64,000 nt of DNA, taken from Pseudomonadota bacterium. GTDB lineage: Bacteria > Pseudomonadota > Alphaproteobacteria > Rhizobiales > Methylopilaceae. Positions 34,348-43,167 of the stretch are shown here, piece by piece. The stretch covers positions 31,792 to 95,791 of the forward strand of contig JAEWFF010000021.1 of NCBI GenBank assembly GCA_023388965.1. Direction: 5' to 3'. Below the pieces are notes generated by a model that did no database searches, had not been told where the DNA came from, and saw nothing but the letters and a program-made list of their open reading frames with translations. The translations under genes and the position numbers were made by a program. The number at the start of each line of letters is the position of its first letter. Within the stretch, counting starts at the first letter, position 1.

Positions 34348-35697
34348 ATGCGCATTGCCGTTCTTAGCGAAACCGCGGCCGATGAAGGCCGCGTTGCCGC
34401 AACCCCTGAAACCGTCAAGAAGCTGATCGCGCTCGGCGCGGACGTGGCCGTCGAAGCGGGGGCCGGCGAGAATTCCGGTATCCGCGACGCGGATTACAGC
34501 GCCGCCGGCGCCTCGGTCGTTGCCGATGCCGCCAAGGCGGTGGCGAAGGCCGATATCGTCCTGTCGGTGCGCCGTCCCTCCGCCGCCCAGCTCAAGGGCG
34601 CGGGCAGCGGCGCGGCCGTGATCTCGATTGCCGATCCCTATGGCAACGAGGCCGAGATCAGGAAGATCGCGGGCAACGACGCCGTCGTCTTCGCGATGGA
34701 ACTGATGCCGCGCATCACCCGCGCGCAGGTCATGGACGTCCTCTCGTCCCAGGCGAACCTCGCGGGCTATCGCGCCGTGATCGACGCGTCCGCCGAATAT
34801 GGCCGCGCCTTCCCGATGATGATGACGGCGGCGGGCACGATCCCGGCCGCGCGCGCCTTCATCATGGGCGTCGGCGTTGCGGGCCTGCAGGCAATCGCGA
34901 CCGCGCGCCGCCTCGGCGCCGTCGTCACTGCGACGGACGTCCGTCCCGCCACCAAGGAACAGGTCGAATCGCTCGGCGCGAAGTTCATCGCGGTCGAGGA
35001 CGACGAGTTCAAGCAGGCGGAAACCTCCGGCGGCTATGCGAAGGAAATGTCGAAGGAGTATCAGGCCAAGCAGGCCGAGCTCGTCGCCACGCACATCGCC
35101 AAGCAGGACATCGTCATCACGACGGCGCTCATTCCGGGCCGTCCGGCGCCGCGGCTCATCACCAGGAAGATGATCGAGTCGATGAAGCCGGGTTCGGTGA
35201 TCATCGACCTCGCGGTCGAGCGCGGCGGCAACGTTGAAGGCGTGCAGGCCGGCAAGGTCGTGACCGTCAACGGCGTCAAGCTCGTCGGCCATCTGAATGT
35301 CGCCGGCCGCCTCGCGGCCTCGGCCTCGGCGCTCTACGCCAAGAACCTCCTCGCCTTTGTCGAGACACTGATCGACAAGGAGAAGAAGACGCTCGCGATC
35401 AATTGGGACGACGAACTCGTGAAGGCGACCGCGCTGACGCGCGGCGGCGCGATCGTCCATCCGAATTTCGGCGGCAAGGCCGATGCAAAGGCCGATGCGC
35501 CGGAGGCCGCGAAGGCCGAGGGCGAAAAGCCCTCAGCGCAGGATAAGCCCGCGCCGGCGAAGAAAACGGCTGCTGCCAAAAAGCCGGCGGCCAAGAAACC
35601 CGCCGCGCCGAAGGCCGCTCCCAAGGCGGCCCGTACGACGGCAACGAAAACTGCGAAGTCCGCAGCGAAATCCAAATCCAAGTCCAAGGGAGCCTGA
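34348..35697 (+). CDS. pntAA: Proton-translocating transhydrogenase alpha-1 subunit with histone-H1-like tail
   Basis: 449 residues from ATG 34348. The NAD(H)-binding domain I shows RVAATPETVKKLIALGADVAVEAGAG, GYRAVIDASAEYGRAFPMMMTAAGT, MGVGVAGLQAIATARRLGAVV and IIDLAVERGGNVEG. The alpha-1 core normally ends near 375-385 residues. Here residues about 375-449 form a Lys/Ala/Pro-rich tail (repeats such as AAAKKPAAKKPAAPKAA) like histone H1 or HU-tail proteins. With pntAB and pntB it couples proton import to NADPH formation at the inner membrane. Confidence 0.95.
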   Translation: MRIAVLSETAADEGRVAATPETVKKLIALGADVAVEAGAGENSGIRDADYSAAGASVVADAAKAVAKADIVLSVRRPSAAQLKGAGSGAAVISIADPYGNEAEIRKIAGNDAVVFAMELMPRITRAQVMDVLSSQANLAGYRAVIDASAEYGRAFPMMMTAAGTIPAARAFIMGVGVAGLQAIATARRLGAVVTATDVRPATKEQVESLGAKFIAVEDDEFKQAETSGGYAKEMSKEYQAKQAELVATHIAKQDIVITTALIPGRPAPRLITRKMIESMKPGSVIIDLAVERGGNVEGVQAGKVVTVNGVKLVGHLNVAGRLAASASALYAKNLLAFVETLIDKEKKTLAINWDDELVKATALTRGGAIVHPNFGGKADAKADAPEAAKAEGEKPSAQDKPAPAKKTAAAKKPAAKKPAAPKAAPKAARTTATKTAKSAAKSKSKSKGA

Positions 35698-35699
35698 GA

Positions 35700-36083
35700 A
35701 TGATTCAGCTCGCCCAGGCGACCGTTCCCGCTGAGGCCGTCGCCGACGGCGCCGCGGCGGCCGCGCATGCCGCGTCCGGCGGTGCAATCGATCCGTTTGT
35801 CTTCCGCTTCGCGATCTTCGTGCTGGCGATCTTCGTTGGTTATTACGTGGTGTGGAGCGTCACCCCGGCGCTGCATACGCCGCTGATGGCTGTCACCAAC
35901 GCCATTTCCTCGGTCATCGTGGTCGGCGCGCTGCTTGCGGTCGGCGTCGATCTGATGGCCGGCGAGGGCGCGGGCTGGGCCCGCGGGCTCGGCTTCGGCG
36001 GACTTGTGCTTGCCTCCGTGAACATTTTCGGCGGCTTCCTCGTCACGCAGCGCATGCTTGCAATGTACAAGAAGAAGGGCTGA
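35700..36083 (+). CDS. pntAB: Transhydrogenase alpha-2 subunit
   Basis: 127 residues with about four membrane helices (PFVFRFAIFVLAIFVGYYVVW, AVTNAISSVIVVGALLAV, GLGFGGLVLASVNIFGGFLVT). The VTPALHTPLMAVTNAISS stretch is the conserved proton-channel segment of domain II. The start is 2 bases after the pntAA stop. It forms the membrane domain together with PntB. Confidence 0.95.
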   Translation: MIQLAQATVPAEAVADGAAAAAHAASGGAIDPFVFRFAIFVLAIFVGYYVVWSVTPALHTPLMAVTNAISSVIVVGALLAVGVDLMAGEGAGWARGLGFGGLVLASVNIFGGFLVTQRMLAMYKKKG

Positions 36084-36089
36084 CGCGCC

Positions 36090-37493
36090 GTGATCGACAT
36101 CAATATCGCTCAGTTCCTGTACCTCGCGTCGGGCATTCTCTTCATCCTCGCGCTGCGCGGCCTGTCGCATCCGACGACCTCGCGCCAGGGCAATATGTTC
36201 GGCATGGCCGGCATGGCGATTGCGATCGTCACGACGCTGATCATCTCGCCGCCCGCCGACGGGTTCGGCTGGCTGCTCGTCGTCGGCGGTCTTGCCATCG
36301 GCGGCGTGGTCGGCGCGGTGATCGCCAAGCGCATCGCCATGACCGACATGCCGCAGCTCGTCGCGGCCTTCCACTCGCTGGTCGGCCTTGCCGCCGTGCT
36401 GGTGGCCGCCGCGGCGCTGTACGCACCCGAAGCCTTCGGCATCGGGGCGCCGGGTGAAATTCACGGTTCCAGCCTCGTCGAGATGTCGCTCGGCGTCGCC
36501 ATCGGCGCGATGACGTTCACCGGCTCGATCATCGCCTTCCTCAAGCTCGCGGCAATGATGTCGGGCGCGCCGATCATCCTGCCCGCGCGCCATCTGCTGA
36601 ACATCGCGCTCGCGGTCGCGCTCGTCGGTCTGATCGCTTATTTCGTCGTGACCGAAGACCATACGGCCTTCTGGGCGATCACGGCGCTGGCGCTCGTGCT
36701 CGGCATCACGCTCATCATCCCGATCGGCGGCGCGGACATGCCCGTCGTCGTCTCGATGCTGAACTCCTATTCGGGCTGGGCGGCGGCCGGCATCGGCTTC
36801 ACGCTGGGCAATCTGGCGCTGATCATCACCGGCGCGCTGGTCGGCTCGTCGGGCGCCATCCTGTCCTACATCATGTGCAAGGGCATGAACCGCAGCTTCT
36901 TCTCGGTCATTCTCGGCGGCTTCGGCGGCGAGGTGGCGGCCGGCGCCGGCAAGGTCGAGACGCGCCCGGTCAAGCAGGGTTCCGCCGACGATGCGGCCTT
37001 CATCATGAAGAACGCCGAAAAGGTCATCATCGTGCCGGGCTACGGCATGGCGGTGGCGCAGGCGCAGCACGCAGTGCGCGAAATGGCCGACACGCTGAAG
37101 AAGGAAGGCGTCGAGGTGAAATACGCCATTCATCCGGTTGCGGGCCGCATGCCCGGCCATATGAACGTGCTGCTCGCCGAGGCGAACGTGCCTTACGACG
37201 AAGTGTTCGAGCTCGAGGACATCAATGCCGAGTTCGCGCAGGCCGACGTCGCCTTCGTCATCGGCGCCAACGACGTGACGAACCCGGTCGCCAAGACCGA
37301 TCCGTCGTCCTCGATCTACGGCATGCCGATCCTCGACGTCGAGAAGGCCAAGACCGTTCTGTTCATCAAGCGCGGCATGGGCTCCGGCTATGCCGGCGTC
37401 GAGAACGAGCTGTTCTTCCGCGACAACACGATGATGCTGTTCGGCGACGCGAAGAAAATGACGGACGAGATCGTCAAGGGCCTCGCCGACTGA
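36090..37493 (+). CDS. pntB: Transhydrogenase beta subunit
   Basis: 467 residues from GTG 36090, 6 bases after pntAB. About eight to nine membrane helices fill residues 1-260, including the conserved HSLVGLAAVLVA and SMLNSYSGWAAAGIGF. The NADP(H)-binding domain III follows (VIIVPGYGMAVAQAQH, HPVAGRMPGHMNVLLAEA, VIGANDVTNPVA). Completes the three-subunit enzyme typical of alphaproteobacteria. Confidence 0.96.
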   Translation: MIDINIAQFLYLASGILFILALRGLSHPTTSRQGNMFGMAGMAIAIVTTLIISPPADGFGWLLVVGGLAIGGVVGAVIAKRIAMTDMPQLVAAFHSLVGLAAVLVAAAALYAPEAFGIGAPGEIHGSSLVEMSLGVAIGAMTFTGSIIAFLKLAAMMSGAPIILPARHLLNIALAVALVGLIAYFVVTEDHTAFWAITALALVLGITLIIPIGGADMPVVVSMLNSYSGWAAAGIGFTLGNLALIITGALVGSSGAILSYIMCKGMNRSFFSVILGGFGGEVAAGAGKVETRPVKQGSADDAAFIMKNAEKVIIVPGYGMAVAQAQHAVREMADTLKKEGVEVKYAIHPVAGRMPGHMNVLLAEANVPYDEVFELEDINAEFAQADVAFVIGANDVTNPVAKTDPSSSIYGMPILDVEKAKTVLFIKRGMGSGYAGVENELFFRDNTMMLFGDAKKMTDEIVKGLAD

Positions 37494-37513
37494 GGCTTCG
37501 TCCATACGAATGC

Positions 37514-37546
37514 AAAAGGGCGCCCGCTGTGGCGCCCTTTTTGTTT
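37514..37546 (+). terminator. Intrinsic terminator of the pnt operon
   Basis: AAAGGGCGCC and GGCGCCCTTT form a 10-base stem with loop CGCTGT, followed by a T tract (37538-37542, then GTTTT). It lies 20 bases after the pntB stop. Confidence 0.9.
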
Positions 37547-37555
37547 TGCCTCTCC

Positions 37556-37856
37556 GCATGTCCCGAAAGGCGCGCAGCGCCTGTCCGGGACCCATACTCC
37601 GCGGCCTTCGTCGCGAGTTCGGTGTCTGCCCCCGTGCTTCGACACGGCTCGCGGCTCTGCCGATCAGGCCGGCTCGGGATGAGGGCCCGAATATGCGGCC
37701 TTCCTTTCCCCTCTCCCGCTTGCGGGAGAGGTCGGCACGGCGCGGAGCGCCGGCCGGGTGAGGGGAGCGACGCGTTCGGTGTTTGCGGCTCCCCCTCACC
37801 CCGCTCGATGCTATGCATCGAGTCGGCCCTCTCCCGTGAACGGGAGAGGGGGGAGA
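37556..37856. repeat. Cluster of three repeat families
   Basis: A family B left half (37556-37612), a partial family C element (37632-37684, with CTTCGACACGGCTC and GGCTCGGGATGAGG), then a complete family A element (about 37709-37856) whose inner hairpin is CTCGATGC/GCATCGAG (37804-37822, loop TAT). Together they fill the 389-base gap between pntB and the convergent TPR gene; no ORF is supported there. Confidence 0.75.
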
Positions 37857-37882
37857 GGCCGTCCGGGACGACGGCTCTGCCG

Positions 37883-38743
37883 TCAATTCGTCAGGCTGTA
37901 GCTCTGGCCGGCCTTGCCGCCGGTGCGGTTGAAGGCCTCGCGCGCCGCATCGTTCTTCGGTGCGACCTGCACGGCGCGGGCGTAGGAGGCCTTGGCGCGC
38001 TCGCGGTCGTTCATGGCCTCATAGGCCTGGCCGCGGCCGATCCAGCCCTCGGCGGAGGACGGGGCGGCCGCCAGCGCGGTGTTGAAGTCGTCGAGCGCGG
38101 TCCTTGGATCGTTCAGGGCCAGATAGGAATAGCCGCGGGCGATGCGCGGCGGCGTCGCATTGGCGTCCACCGTGATCGCGCGGTTGAAATCCTCGACCGC
38201 GAACATGTGCTGGCCGCGCGCCTGATGGATCAGGCCGCGATTGTGGAACGCCTCGGCGTTCTGGCGGTCGATCTCGACGGCGCGGTTATAATCGTTCAGC
38301 GCCATTTCGTACTGATTGGCCTGACGGTAGAGATTGCCGCGCCCGACATAGGCGCCGACATAATTCGGATTGGCGGTGATGGCGCGCTCGTAATCGGCAA
38401 GCGCGGCCTGCGTCTGGCCCATGCTGGCATAGGCAAGGCCGCGATTCGCATAGGCCTTGGCCATATTGGGATCGAGGCGGACGGCGGCGTCGAAATCGGC
38501 GATGGCGTCCTTGTACTTGCCGGCGCGGGCCAGCGCCGATCCGCGCGTATTATAGGCTTCCGGATCGTTCGGATTGCGGGCGACGACCTCGGACAGCGAG
38601 GCGACGTTGACGTTGGAGGCGGCCACCGCCTGAGGATCGAGCCGGGGGCCGGCCGAGGGCATGGTCTCGCAGGCGGCAAGCGCGAATGCGCAGCCAGCCA
38701 GAAGCAGGCTTCTCTTCAGAAGAACGCCGGATCCGCGGTGCAT
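37883..38743 (-). CDS. TPR lipoprotein, unknown role
   Basis: 286 residues from ATG 38743. Signal peptide with a lipobox (LLLAGCAFALAAC; either Cys could be lipidated). Six or more TPR units follow (AYNTRGSALARAGKYKDAIADF, AYANRGLAYASMGQTQAALADY, AYVGRGNLYRQANQYEMALNDY, and so on), regularly spaced by 34 residues. An envelope-anchored scaffold of NlpI-like design. It is downstream of rpsU but separated from it by a terminator. Confidence 0.85.
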   Translation of the reverse strand: MHRGSGVLLKRSLLLAGCAFALAACETMPSAGPRLDPQAVAASNVNVASLSEVVARNPNDPEAYNTRGSALARAGKYKDAIADFDAAVRLDPNMAKAYANRGLAYASMGQTQAALADYERAITANPNYVGAYVGRGNLYRQANQYEMALNDYNRAVEIDRQNAEAFHNRGLIHQARGQHMFAVEDFNRAITVDANATPPRIARGYSYLALNDPRTALDDFNTALAAAPSSAEGWIGRGQAYEAMNDRERAKASYARAVQVAPKNDAAREAFNRTGGKAGQSYSLTN

Positions 38744-38807
38744 GGTCTTTGAAGTCCCCGTAACGTCCATGTGCGCGCGGAATGCGGCGACAGTGGGACC
38801 CGAAAAC

Positions 38808-38842
38808 AAAAAGCGCCCCCGGATGTTAATCCGCGAGCGCTT
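38808..38842 (-). terminator. Intrinsic terminator of rpsU
   Basis: On the minus strand a two-part stem (GCGC plus ATCCG paired with CGGAT plus GCGC, with small internal loops and apex TTAA/GTTA) ends in five U residues (A tract 38808-38812). It starts 34 bases after the rpsU stop. Confidence 0.75.
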
Positions 38843-38875
38843 ACCAGAAGCTTGCGTGTGACGACGCGGAGGCGC

Positions 38876-39106
38876 TTAGCGCGCCGCCGGCTTCTTGGCC
38901 GGGATCAGGCCTTCGCGCTGGGCGCGCTTGCGCGCCAGCTTGCGGGCGCGGCGCACGGCCTCCGCCTTCTCACGGGCCTTCTTCTCCGACGGCTTCTCGT
39001 AATGGCCCCGAAGCTTCATCTCGCGGAAGATGCCTTCACGCTGCATCTTCTTCTTGAGGGCTTTCAGTGCCTGATCGACATTGTTGTCGCGAACGAGAAC
39101 CTGCAC
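38876..39106 (-). CDS. rpsU: Ribosomal protein bS21
   Basis: 76 residues from GTG 39106, with GGAAG 9 bases upstream. MQVLVRDNNVDQALKALKKK and the basic C-terminus (RRARKLARKRAQREGLIPAKK) are diagnostic of alphaproteobacterial S21, slightly longer than the 71-residue enterobacterial form. A small-subunit protein that aids initiation. Monocistronic with its own terminator. Confidence 0.95.
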   Translation of the reverse strand: MQVLVRDNNVDQALKALKKKMQREGIFREMKLRGHYEKPSEKKAREKAEAVRRARKLARKRAQREGLIPAKKPAAR

Positions 39107-39237
39107 GGGCCGTCACTTCCTTTAGGTATGAATTGCGAACAGGCAGCCGTTCGGGGACACCAGAGCCACCGCAAACGCTGCATATTGGTGCGTCGCTATA
39201 CCGGACGAGTCGGGATTTGTCTACCTGTCTTCTCCTT

Positions 39238-39479
39238 CTCACACCCTCTCCCTTCACGGGTAGGGGTGAGGTTGAGAATCCAGGGCGCTCCCTCCCCTGA
39301 AAGGGGAGGGCGAGTGCGCGTTAGCGCACCGGGGTGGGGTGACAAGGCGATTCCACGAATTGCCCCCACCCCGGTCGATGCTTTGCATCGACTCGACCCT
39401 CCCCCGCACGGAACTCGGGTGTTCCCGAGTTCCGATTTCAGAAACGAAGTCGGGAGCACCCGACTTCGTGCGGAGGAGG
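39238..39479. repeat. Family A palindromic repeat with three variable hairpins
   Basis: The frame CCCCTGAAAGGGGAGGG...CACCCCGG encloses GTCGATGC/GCATCGAC (39374-39392), GGAACTCGGG/CCCGAGTTCC (39410-39433, loop TGTT) and CGAAGTCGGG/CCCGACTTCG (39445-39468, loop AGCA). It occupies the gap between rpsU and purK; no gene is seen in 39107-39481. The minus-strand rpsU promoter must lie near 39107-39230. Confidence 0.8.
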
Positions 39480-39481
39480 GA

Positions 39482-40573
39482 TTATTCTGTCCAGACCCGG
39501 TTCACATGGCCCATTTTGCGCCCGGGGCGGGGAGTGCCCTTGCCGTAGAGGTGGACGCGCACGCCCGGCTCGGCCGCAAGTGCCTGCCATTGCAGGACTT
39601 CATCGCCCAGAAGATTGGTCATCTCGGCCCGGCCAAGGCGGCTGGTGCTGCCGAGCGGCCAGCCGGCAATGGCGCGGATATGCTGCTCGAACTGGCTGGT
39701 CTCGGCGCCGTCCTGCGTCCAATGGCCCGAATTGTGGACCCGGGGGGCGAGTTCGTTGATGAGGATGCGGTCGCGGCTGCCTTCCTTGACGACGAACATC
39801 TCGACCCCGATCACCCCGACATAATCGAGCGCGGCGACGATCTTTTCCGCCATCCGCAGCGCTTCGGCCTGGGCCTCGGCGGAGAGATCCGCCGGCACGG
39901 TCGAGGTGCGCAGGATGTGGTTCTCGTGGCGGTTCTCGGTGACGTCGAAGGCGGCGAAACCGCCGTCGCGGCCGCGTGCGCACACGATCGAGACTTCGCG
40001 CTCGAACGGAACGAAGGCTTCGAGCACTGCGGGCTGCGCGCCGATGGCCGCGAACGCGGTGTCGGTCGCAACCTCCTCGCGCATCATGATCTGGCCCTTG
40101 CCGTCATAGCCGAAGCGGCGCGTCTTGAGGACGGACGGGCGGCCGAGCGTACGCACGGCGGATTCGAGATCGGCGACATCGTTCACTTCGGCGAAATCGG
40201 CGATCGGAATGCCCGTCTCGCGCAGGAACGCTTTTTCCTTCAGCCGGTCCTGCGTGATCGCGAGCGCGCGCGCATCTGGATAGAGCGGCTTGAGGCCGGC
40301 GATCACCTCGGCCGTGCGGGCGGGCACGTTCTCGAATTCGTAGGTGACCAGATCGACCTTGCCGGCGAACTCGGCAAGCGCCGCCTCGTCCTCATAAGCG
40401 GCAATCGTATGGGCGGCCGACACGTCGAAGGCGGGGCCGGTGTCCGGACAATAGATATGGCATTTGAGGCCGAGCCGGGCGGCGTCGAGCGCGAGCATGC
40501 GGCCGAGCTGGCCGCCGCCGAGAATCCCGATGGTCGCGCCCGGTGCGAGCGCGGATGATTTGGCTGCGGACAT
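39482..40573 (-). CDS. purK: N5-carboxyaminoimidazole ribonucleotide synthase
   Basis: 363 residues from ATG 40573, 1 base after the purE stop. ATP-grasp architecture: IGILGGGQLGRMLALDAARLG, EFENVPA, VLKTRRFGYDGKGQ, and NELAPRVHNSGHWTQDGAETSQFEQH. It converts AIR, bicarbonate and ATP to N5-CAIR, which PurE then rearranges. The upstream in-frame codons to 40699 lie within purE and are not used. Confidence 0.96.
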   Translation of the reverse strand: MSAAKSSALAPGATIGILGGGQLGRMLALDAARLGLKCHIYCPDTGPAFDVSAAHTIAAYEDEAALAEFAGKVDLVTYEFENVPARTAEVIAGLKPLYPDARALAITQDRLKEKAFLRETGIPIADFAEVNDVADLESAVRTLGRPSVLKTRRFGYDGKGQIMMREEVATDTAFAAIGAQPAVLEAFVPFEREVSIVCARGRDGGFAAFDVTENRHENHILRTSTVPADLSAEAQAEALRMAEKIVAALDYVGVIGVEMFVVKEGSRDRILINELAPRVHNSGHWTQDGAETSQFEQHIRAIAGWPLGSTSRLGRAEMTNLLGDEVLQWQALAAEPGVRVHLYGKGTPRPGRKMGHVNRVWTE

Positions 40574-40574
40574 T

Positions 40575-41075
40575 TCAGGCGTTTCCGGTGATCGGTGTTT
40601 CGGCGATCTTCGCCGTCTGCTCGCCGCGCCATTCGTCAAGACGCGCGGCCAGCGCTTCGTCATGCAGCGCAAGAACGGCGGCGGCAAGCAGCCCGGCATT
40701 GGTCGCGCCCGCGCGGCCGATGGCGAGCGTGCCGACGGGAATGCCGGCCGGCATCTGCGCGATGGACAGCAGCGAATCCATGCCGGCGAGCGCCTTGGTT
40801 TCGACCGGCACGCCGAAGACGGGCAGCGGCGTCATCGACGCCGTCATGCCCGGCAGATGGGCCGCGCCGCCGGCGCCGGCGATGATGACCTGAAAGCCCT
40901 CGCCCTTCGCGCCCTTGGCGAAGGCCACGAGACGGTCGGGCGTACGGTGAGCGGAGACGATGCGCGTGTCATAGGCGACGCCGAGCGCGTCCAGTACCTC
41001 TGCAGCGTGCCGCATGGTTTCCCAGTCCGACTGGCTCCCCATGATGATGGCAACAGGCTTTGCCTGTGCGGCCAT
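40575..41075 (-). CDS. purE: N5-carboxyaminoimidazole ribonucleotide mutase
   Basis: 166 residues, class I PurE. IIMGSQSDWETMRHAAEVLDALG, IVSAHRTPDRL, IIAGAGGAAHLPGM and the catalytic region AIGRAGATNAGLLA are intact. Operon with purK for step 6 of purine synthesis. Confidence 0.96.
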   Translation of the reverse strand: MAAQAKPVAIIMGSQSDWETMRHAAEVLDALGVAYDTRIVSAHRTPDRLVAFAKGAKGEGFQVIIAGAGGAAHLPGMTASMTPLPVFGVPVETKALAGMDSLLSIAQMPAGIPVGTLAIGRAGATNAGLLAAAVLALHDEALAARLDEWRGEQTAKIAETPITGNA

Positions 41076-41224
41076 TTCCCCGTGCTCCTTCCGCCCCCGA
41101 AAAAGAGCGCCGGACTATAGGGGAGGGGGCGGGACCGAGGCAAGACAGCCATATTCATCGGCAACCGCGTTTGCATGACAGGCGAGCTTGGTTAAGCTCC
41201 CCGCCCCGAAGGAGTTCTCGCCTT

Positions 41225-42154
41225 ATGGCTGTCACGCACGAATTCGATCCCTACAAACTGTCTTCGCCGCGCGTCTTTTTGCTGCGCATGGTGGTGTTCT
41301 GCGTGCTGGCGGCGTTTCTTGTCCTGATTCTGCATGAGCAGATCAGGCGGGCCTTCCTCGCCAATCCCGGGCTGAATGGACTCATCTTCGGCGTTCTGTT
41401 CATCGGCATCATCCTCGCGTTCCGGCAGGTCGTGCGCCTGTTCCGCGAAGTGCGCTGGGTCAACGATTTCCGCATTTCCGATCCGGGCCTCGCGCTGCGC
41501 GATCCGCCGGTTCTGCTGGCGCCCATGGCGAGCCTGCTCGGCAACCGGCTCGGCCGCGCCTCGATCTCGACCATGACATTGCGCTCCATCCTCGATTCGG
41601 TCGGCACGCGCCTCGACGAGGCGCGGGACATCGGCCGCTATCTGACCGGGCTTCTCGTCTTTCTCGGCCTGCTCGGCACGTTCTGGGGCCTGCTCGAAAC
41701 CGTGTCCTCGGTCGGCAACGTGATCGGCGGTCTGTCCGTACAAGGCGAGGCGAGCGTCTTGTTCGACGATCTGAAGCGTGGGCTGAGCGAGCCCCTGTCG
41801 GGCATGGGCATCGCGTTCTCGTCATCCCTGTTCGGCCTTGCCGGATCGCTCGTGCTCGGCTTCCTCGATCTTCAGGCCGGGCAGGCGCAGAACCGCTTCT
41901 ACAACGAACTCGAGGACTGGCTGTCCGGCACGGTGGCCGATGCGCGTATCGAGGGCGATGCGATGGACATGGCGGCCGGGGCCGGTTCCACCGAGACCCT
42001 GGCGCGCCTGACCGAGGGCATGGGCAAGCTGATCTCGCATCTGCGCGCCGAGCAGGGGCTGATCCGCGACTGGATGCAGAAACAGTCGCACGACACCGAG
42101 GAAATACGCCGCATGCTCGGCCGCGGCACACCGTCCAAGCGCGAGAAGGACTAG
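41225..42154 (+). CDS. MotA/TolQ/ExbB-like membrane channel protein
   Basis: 309 residues from ATG 41225, with AAGGAG about 11 bases upstream. Two helices near the N-terminus (about 19-38 and 46-65), then a pair at about 140-165 and 195-220 containing YLTGLLVFLGLLGTFWGLLETV and MGIAFSSSLFGLAGSLVLGFLD, the conserved channel helices of the MotA/ExbB superfamily. The cytoplasmic C-terminal region has RLTEGMGKLISHLRAEQ. It is not flagellar MotA by sequence. It forms a two-gene unit (3-base gap) with an OmpA-domain partner, so the pair is probably an ion-driven, wall-linked stator-like complex of unknown job. Confidence 0.8.
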   Translation: MAVTHEFDPYKLSSPRVFLLRMVVFCVLAAFLVLILHEQIRRAFLANPGLNGLIFGVLFIGIILAFRQVVRLFREVRWVNDFRISDPGLALRDPPVLLAPMASLLGNRLGRASISTMTLRSILDSVGTRLDEARDIGRYLTGLLVFLGLLGTFWGLLETVSSVGNVIGGLSVQGEASVLFDDLKRGLSEPLSGMGIAFSSSLFGLAGSLVLGFLDLQAGQAQNRFYNELEDWLSGTVADARIEGDAMDMAAGAGSTETLARLTEGMGKLISHLRAEQGLIRDWMQKQSHDTEEIRRMLGRGTPSKREKD

Positions 42155-42157
42155 CCC

Positions 42158-43162
42158 ATGGCCGGCCGCGCGCGCCGCCGCGAACGTCACGTCGATTACT
42201 GGCCCGGCTTCGTCGATGCTCTCGCCACCCTTCTGATGGCGATCATCTTCCTGCTGTCGGTGTTCGTGGTTGCGCAGTTCATCCTGTCGCAGGAAGTGAG
42301 CAGCAAGGACACCGCGCTCAGCCGCCTCAACGCCCAGATCGCGGAACTTACGGAATCGCTTGCGATGGAGCGTACGTCGAAGCGTTCCACGCAGGACGAG
42401 CTTGCCGCATTGCAGGCCTCGCTTGCGGTGGCCGAGGCCGAGCGCGAGCGCCTGCGCGGCGAGGTCGGCGCGGGATTGGGGGCAGGGGCGTCGGCGGGCG
42501 CGGAACTCACCAAGCAGCGTGAAATCTCGCGGCAGGCGCTCGATCAGGTCGAGCTTCTCAACCAGCAGATCGCAGCCTTGCGTCAGCAACTCGGCGCCAT
42601 CGAATCCGCGCTCGAAGCCTCGGAGGCGCGCGAGCGCGACAGCCAGTCGCGCATCGCCGATCTTGGCTCGCGCCTCAACGTCGCGCTGGCCCAGCGGGTG
42701 CAGGAACTTGCCCGCTACCGTTCGGACTTCTTCGGACGCCTGCGCGAAATCCTCGCGGACCGTCCGGACATCCGCATCGAGGGCGACCGTTTCGTGTTTC
42801 CGTCGGAAGTGTTCTTCGATGTCGGTTCGGCGGAGGTTTCGCCGTCCGGCCTTCAGGAACTCGACAAGCTGGCCGGCGCGCTGAAACAGCTCGAAACCGA
42901 TATTCCGGGCGAGATCAAATGGGTGCTGCGGGTCGATGGCCATACGGACCGCCGTCCGGTGCGCTCACCGCAATTTCCGTCGAACTGGGAATTGTCGGCG
43001 GCGCGGGCCATCGCGGTCGTGAAATATCTCATCTCACAGGGCATCTCGCCGGACCGTCTGGTCGCGGCCGGCTTCGGCGAATATCAGCCCATCGACCGCG
43101 CCGACACCGAAGAGGCGTTCGCGAAGAACCGCCGGCTGGAGCTGAAGCTGACGGAGAGGTGA
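42158..43162 (+). CDS. MotB-like peptidoglycan-binding partner with long coiled coil
   Basis: 334 residues. One N-terminal membrane helix (about 14-38) containing an acidic residue in YWPGFVDALATLLMAIIFLL, equivalent to the proton-carrying Asp of MotB. A coiled coil of about 130 residues follows (45-185), then an OmpA-like domain (about 205-330: FDVGSAEVSPSGLQEL, VDGHTDRRPV, LSAARAIAVVKYLI, NRRLELKL). It needs the upstream MotA/ExbB-like protein as channel partner. Such pairs are common in Hyphomicrobiales and uncharacterised. Confidence 0.82.
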   Translation: MAGRARRRERHVDYWPGFVDALATLLMAIIFLLSVFVVAQFILSQEVSSKDTALSRLNAQIAELTESLAMERTSKRSTQDELAALQASLAVAEAERERLRGEVGAGLGAGASAGAELTKQREISRQALDQVELLNQQIAALRQQLGAIESALEASEARERDSQSRIADLGSRLNVALAQRVQELARYRSDFFGRLREILADRPDIRIEGDRFVFPSEVFFDVGSAEVSPSGLQELDKLAGALKQLETDIPGEIKWVLRVDGHTDRRPVRSPQFPSNWELSAARAIAVVKYLISQGISPDRLVAAGFGEYQPIDRADTEEAFAKNRRLELKLTER

Positions 43163-43167
43163 TTGCG

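Noticed and set aside
35334..37886. 850-codon minus-strand frame opposite the pnt operon
   Set aside because: The plus strand encodes three unmistakable transhydrogenase subunits; the long antisense frame is an effect of high GC.
37556..39479. Dense repeats considered as a CRISPR array
   Set aside because: Units are palindromic, irregularly spaced, of several families and lack uniform repeats with unique spacers; no cas genes.
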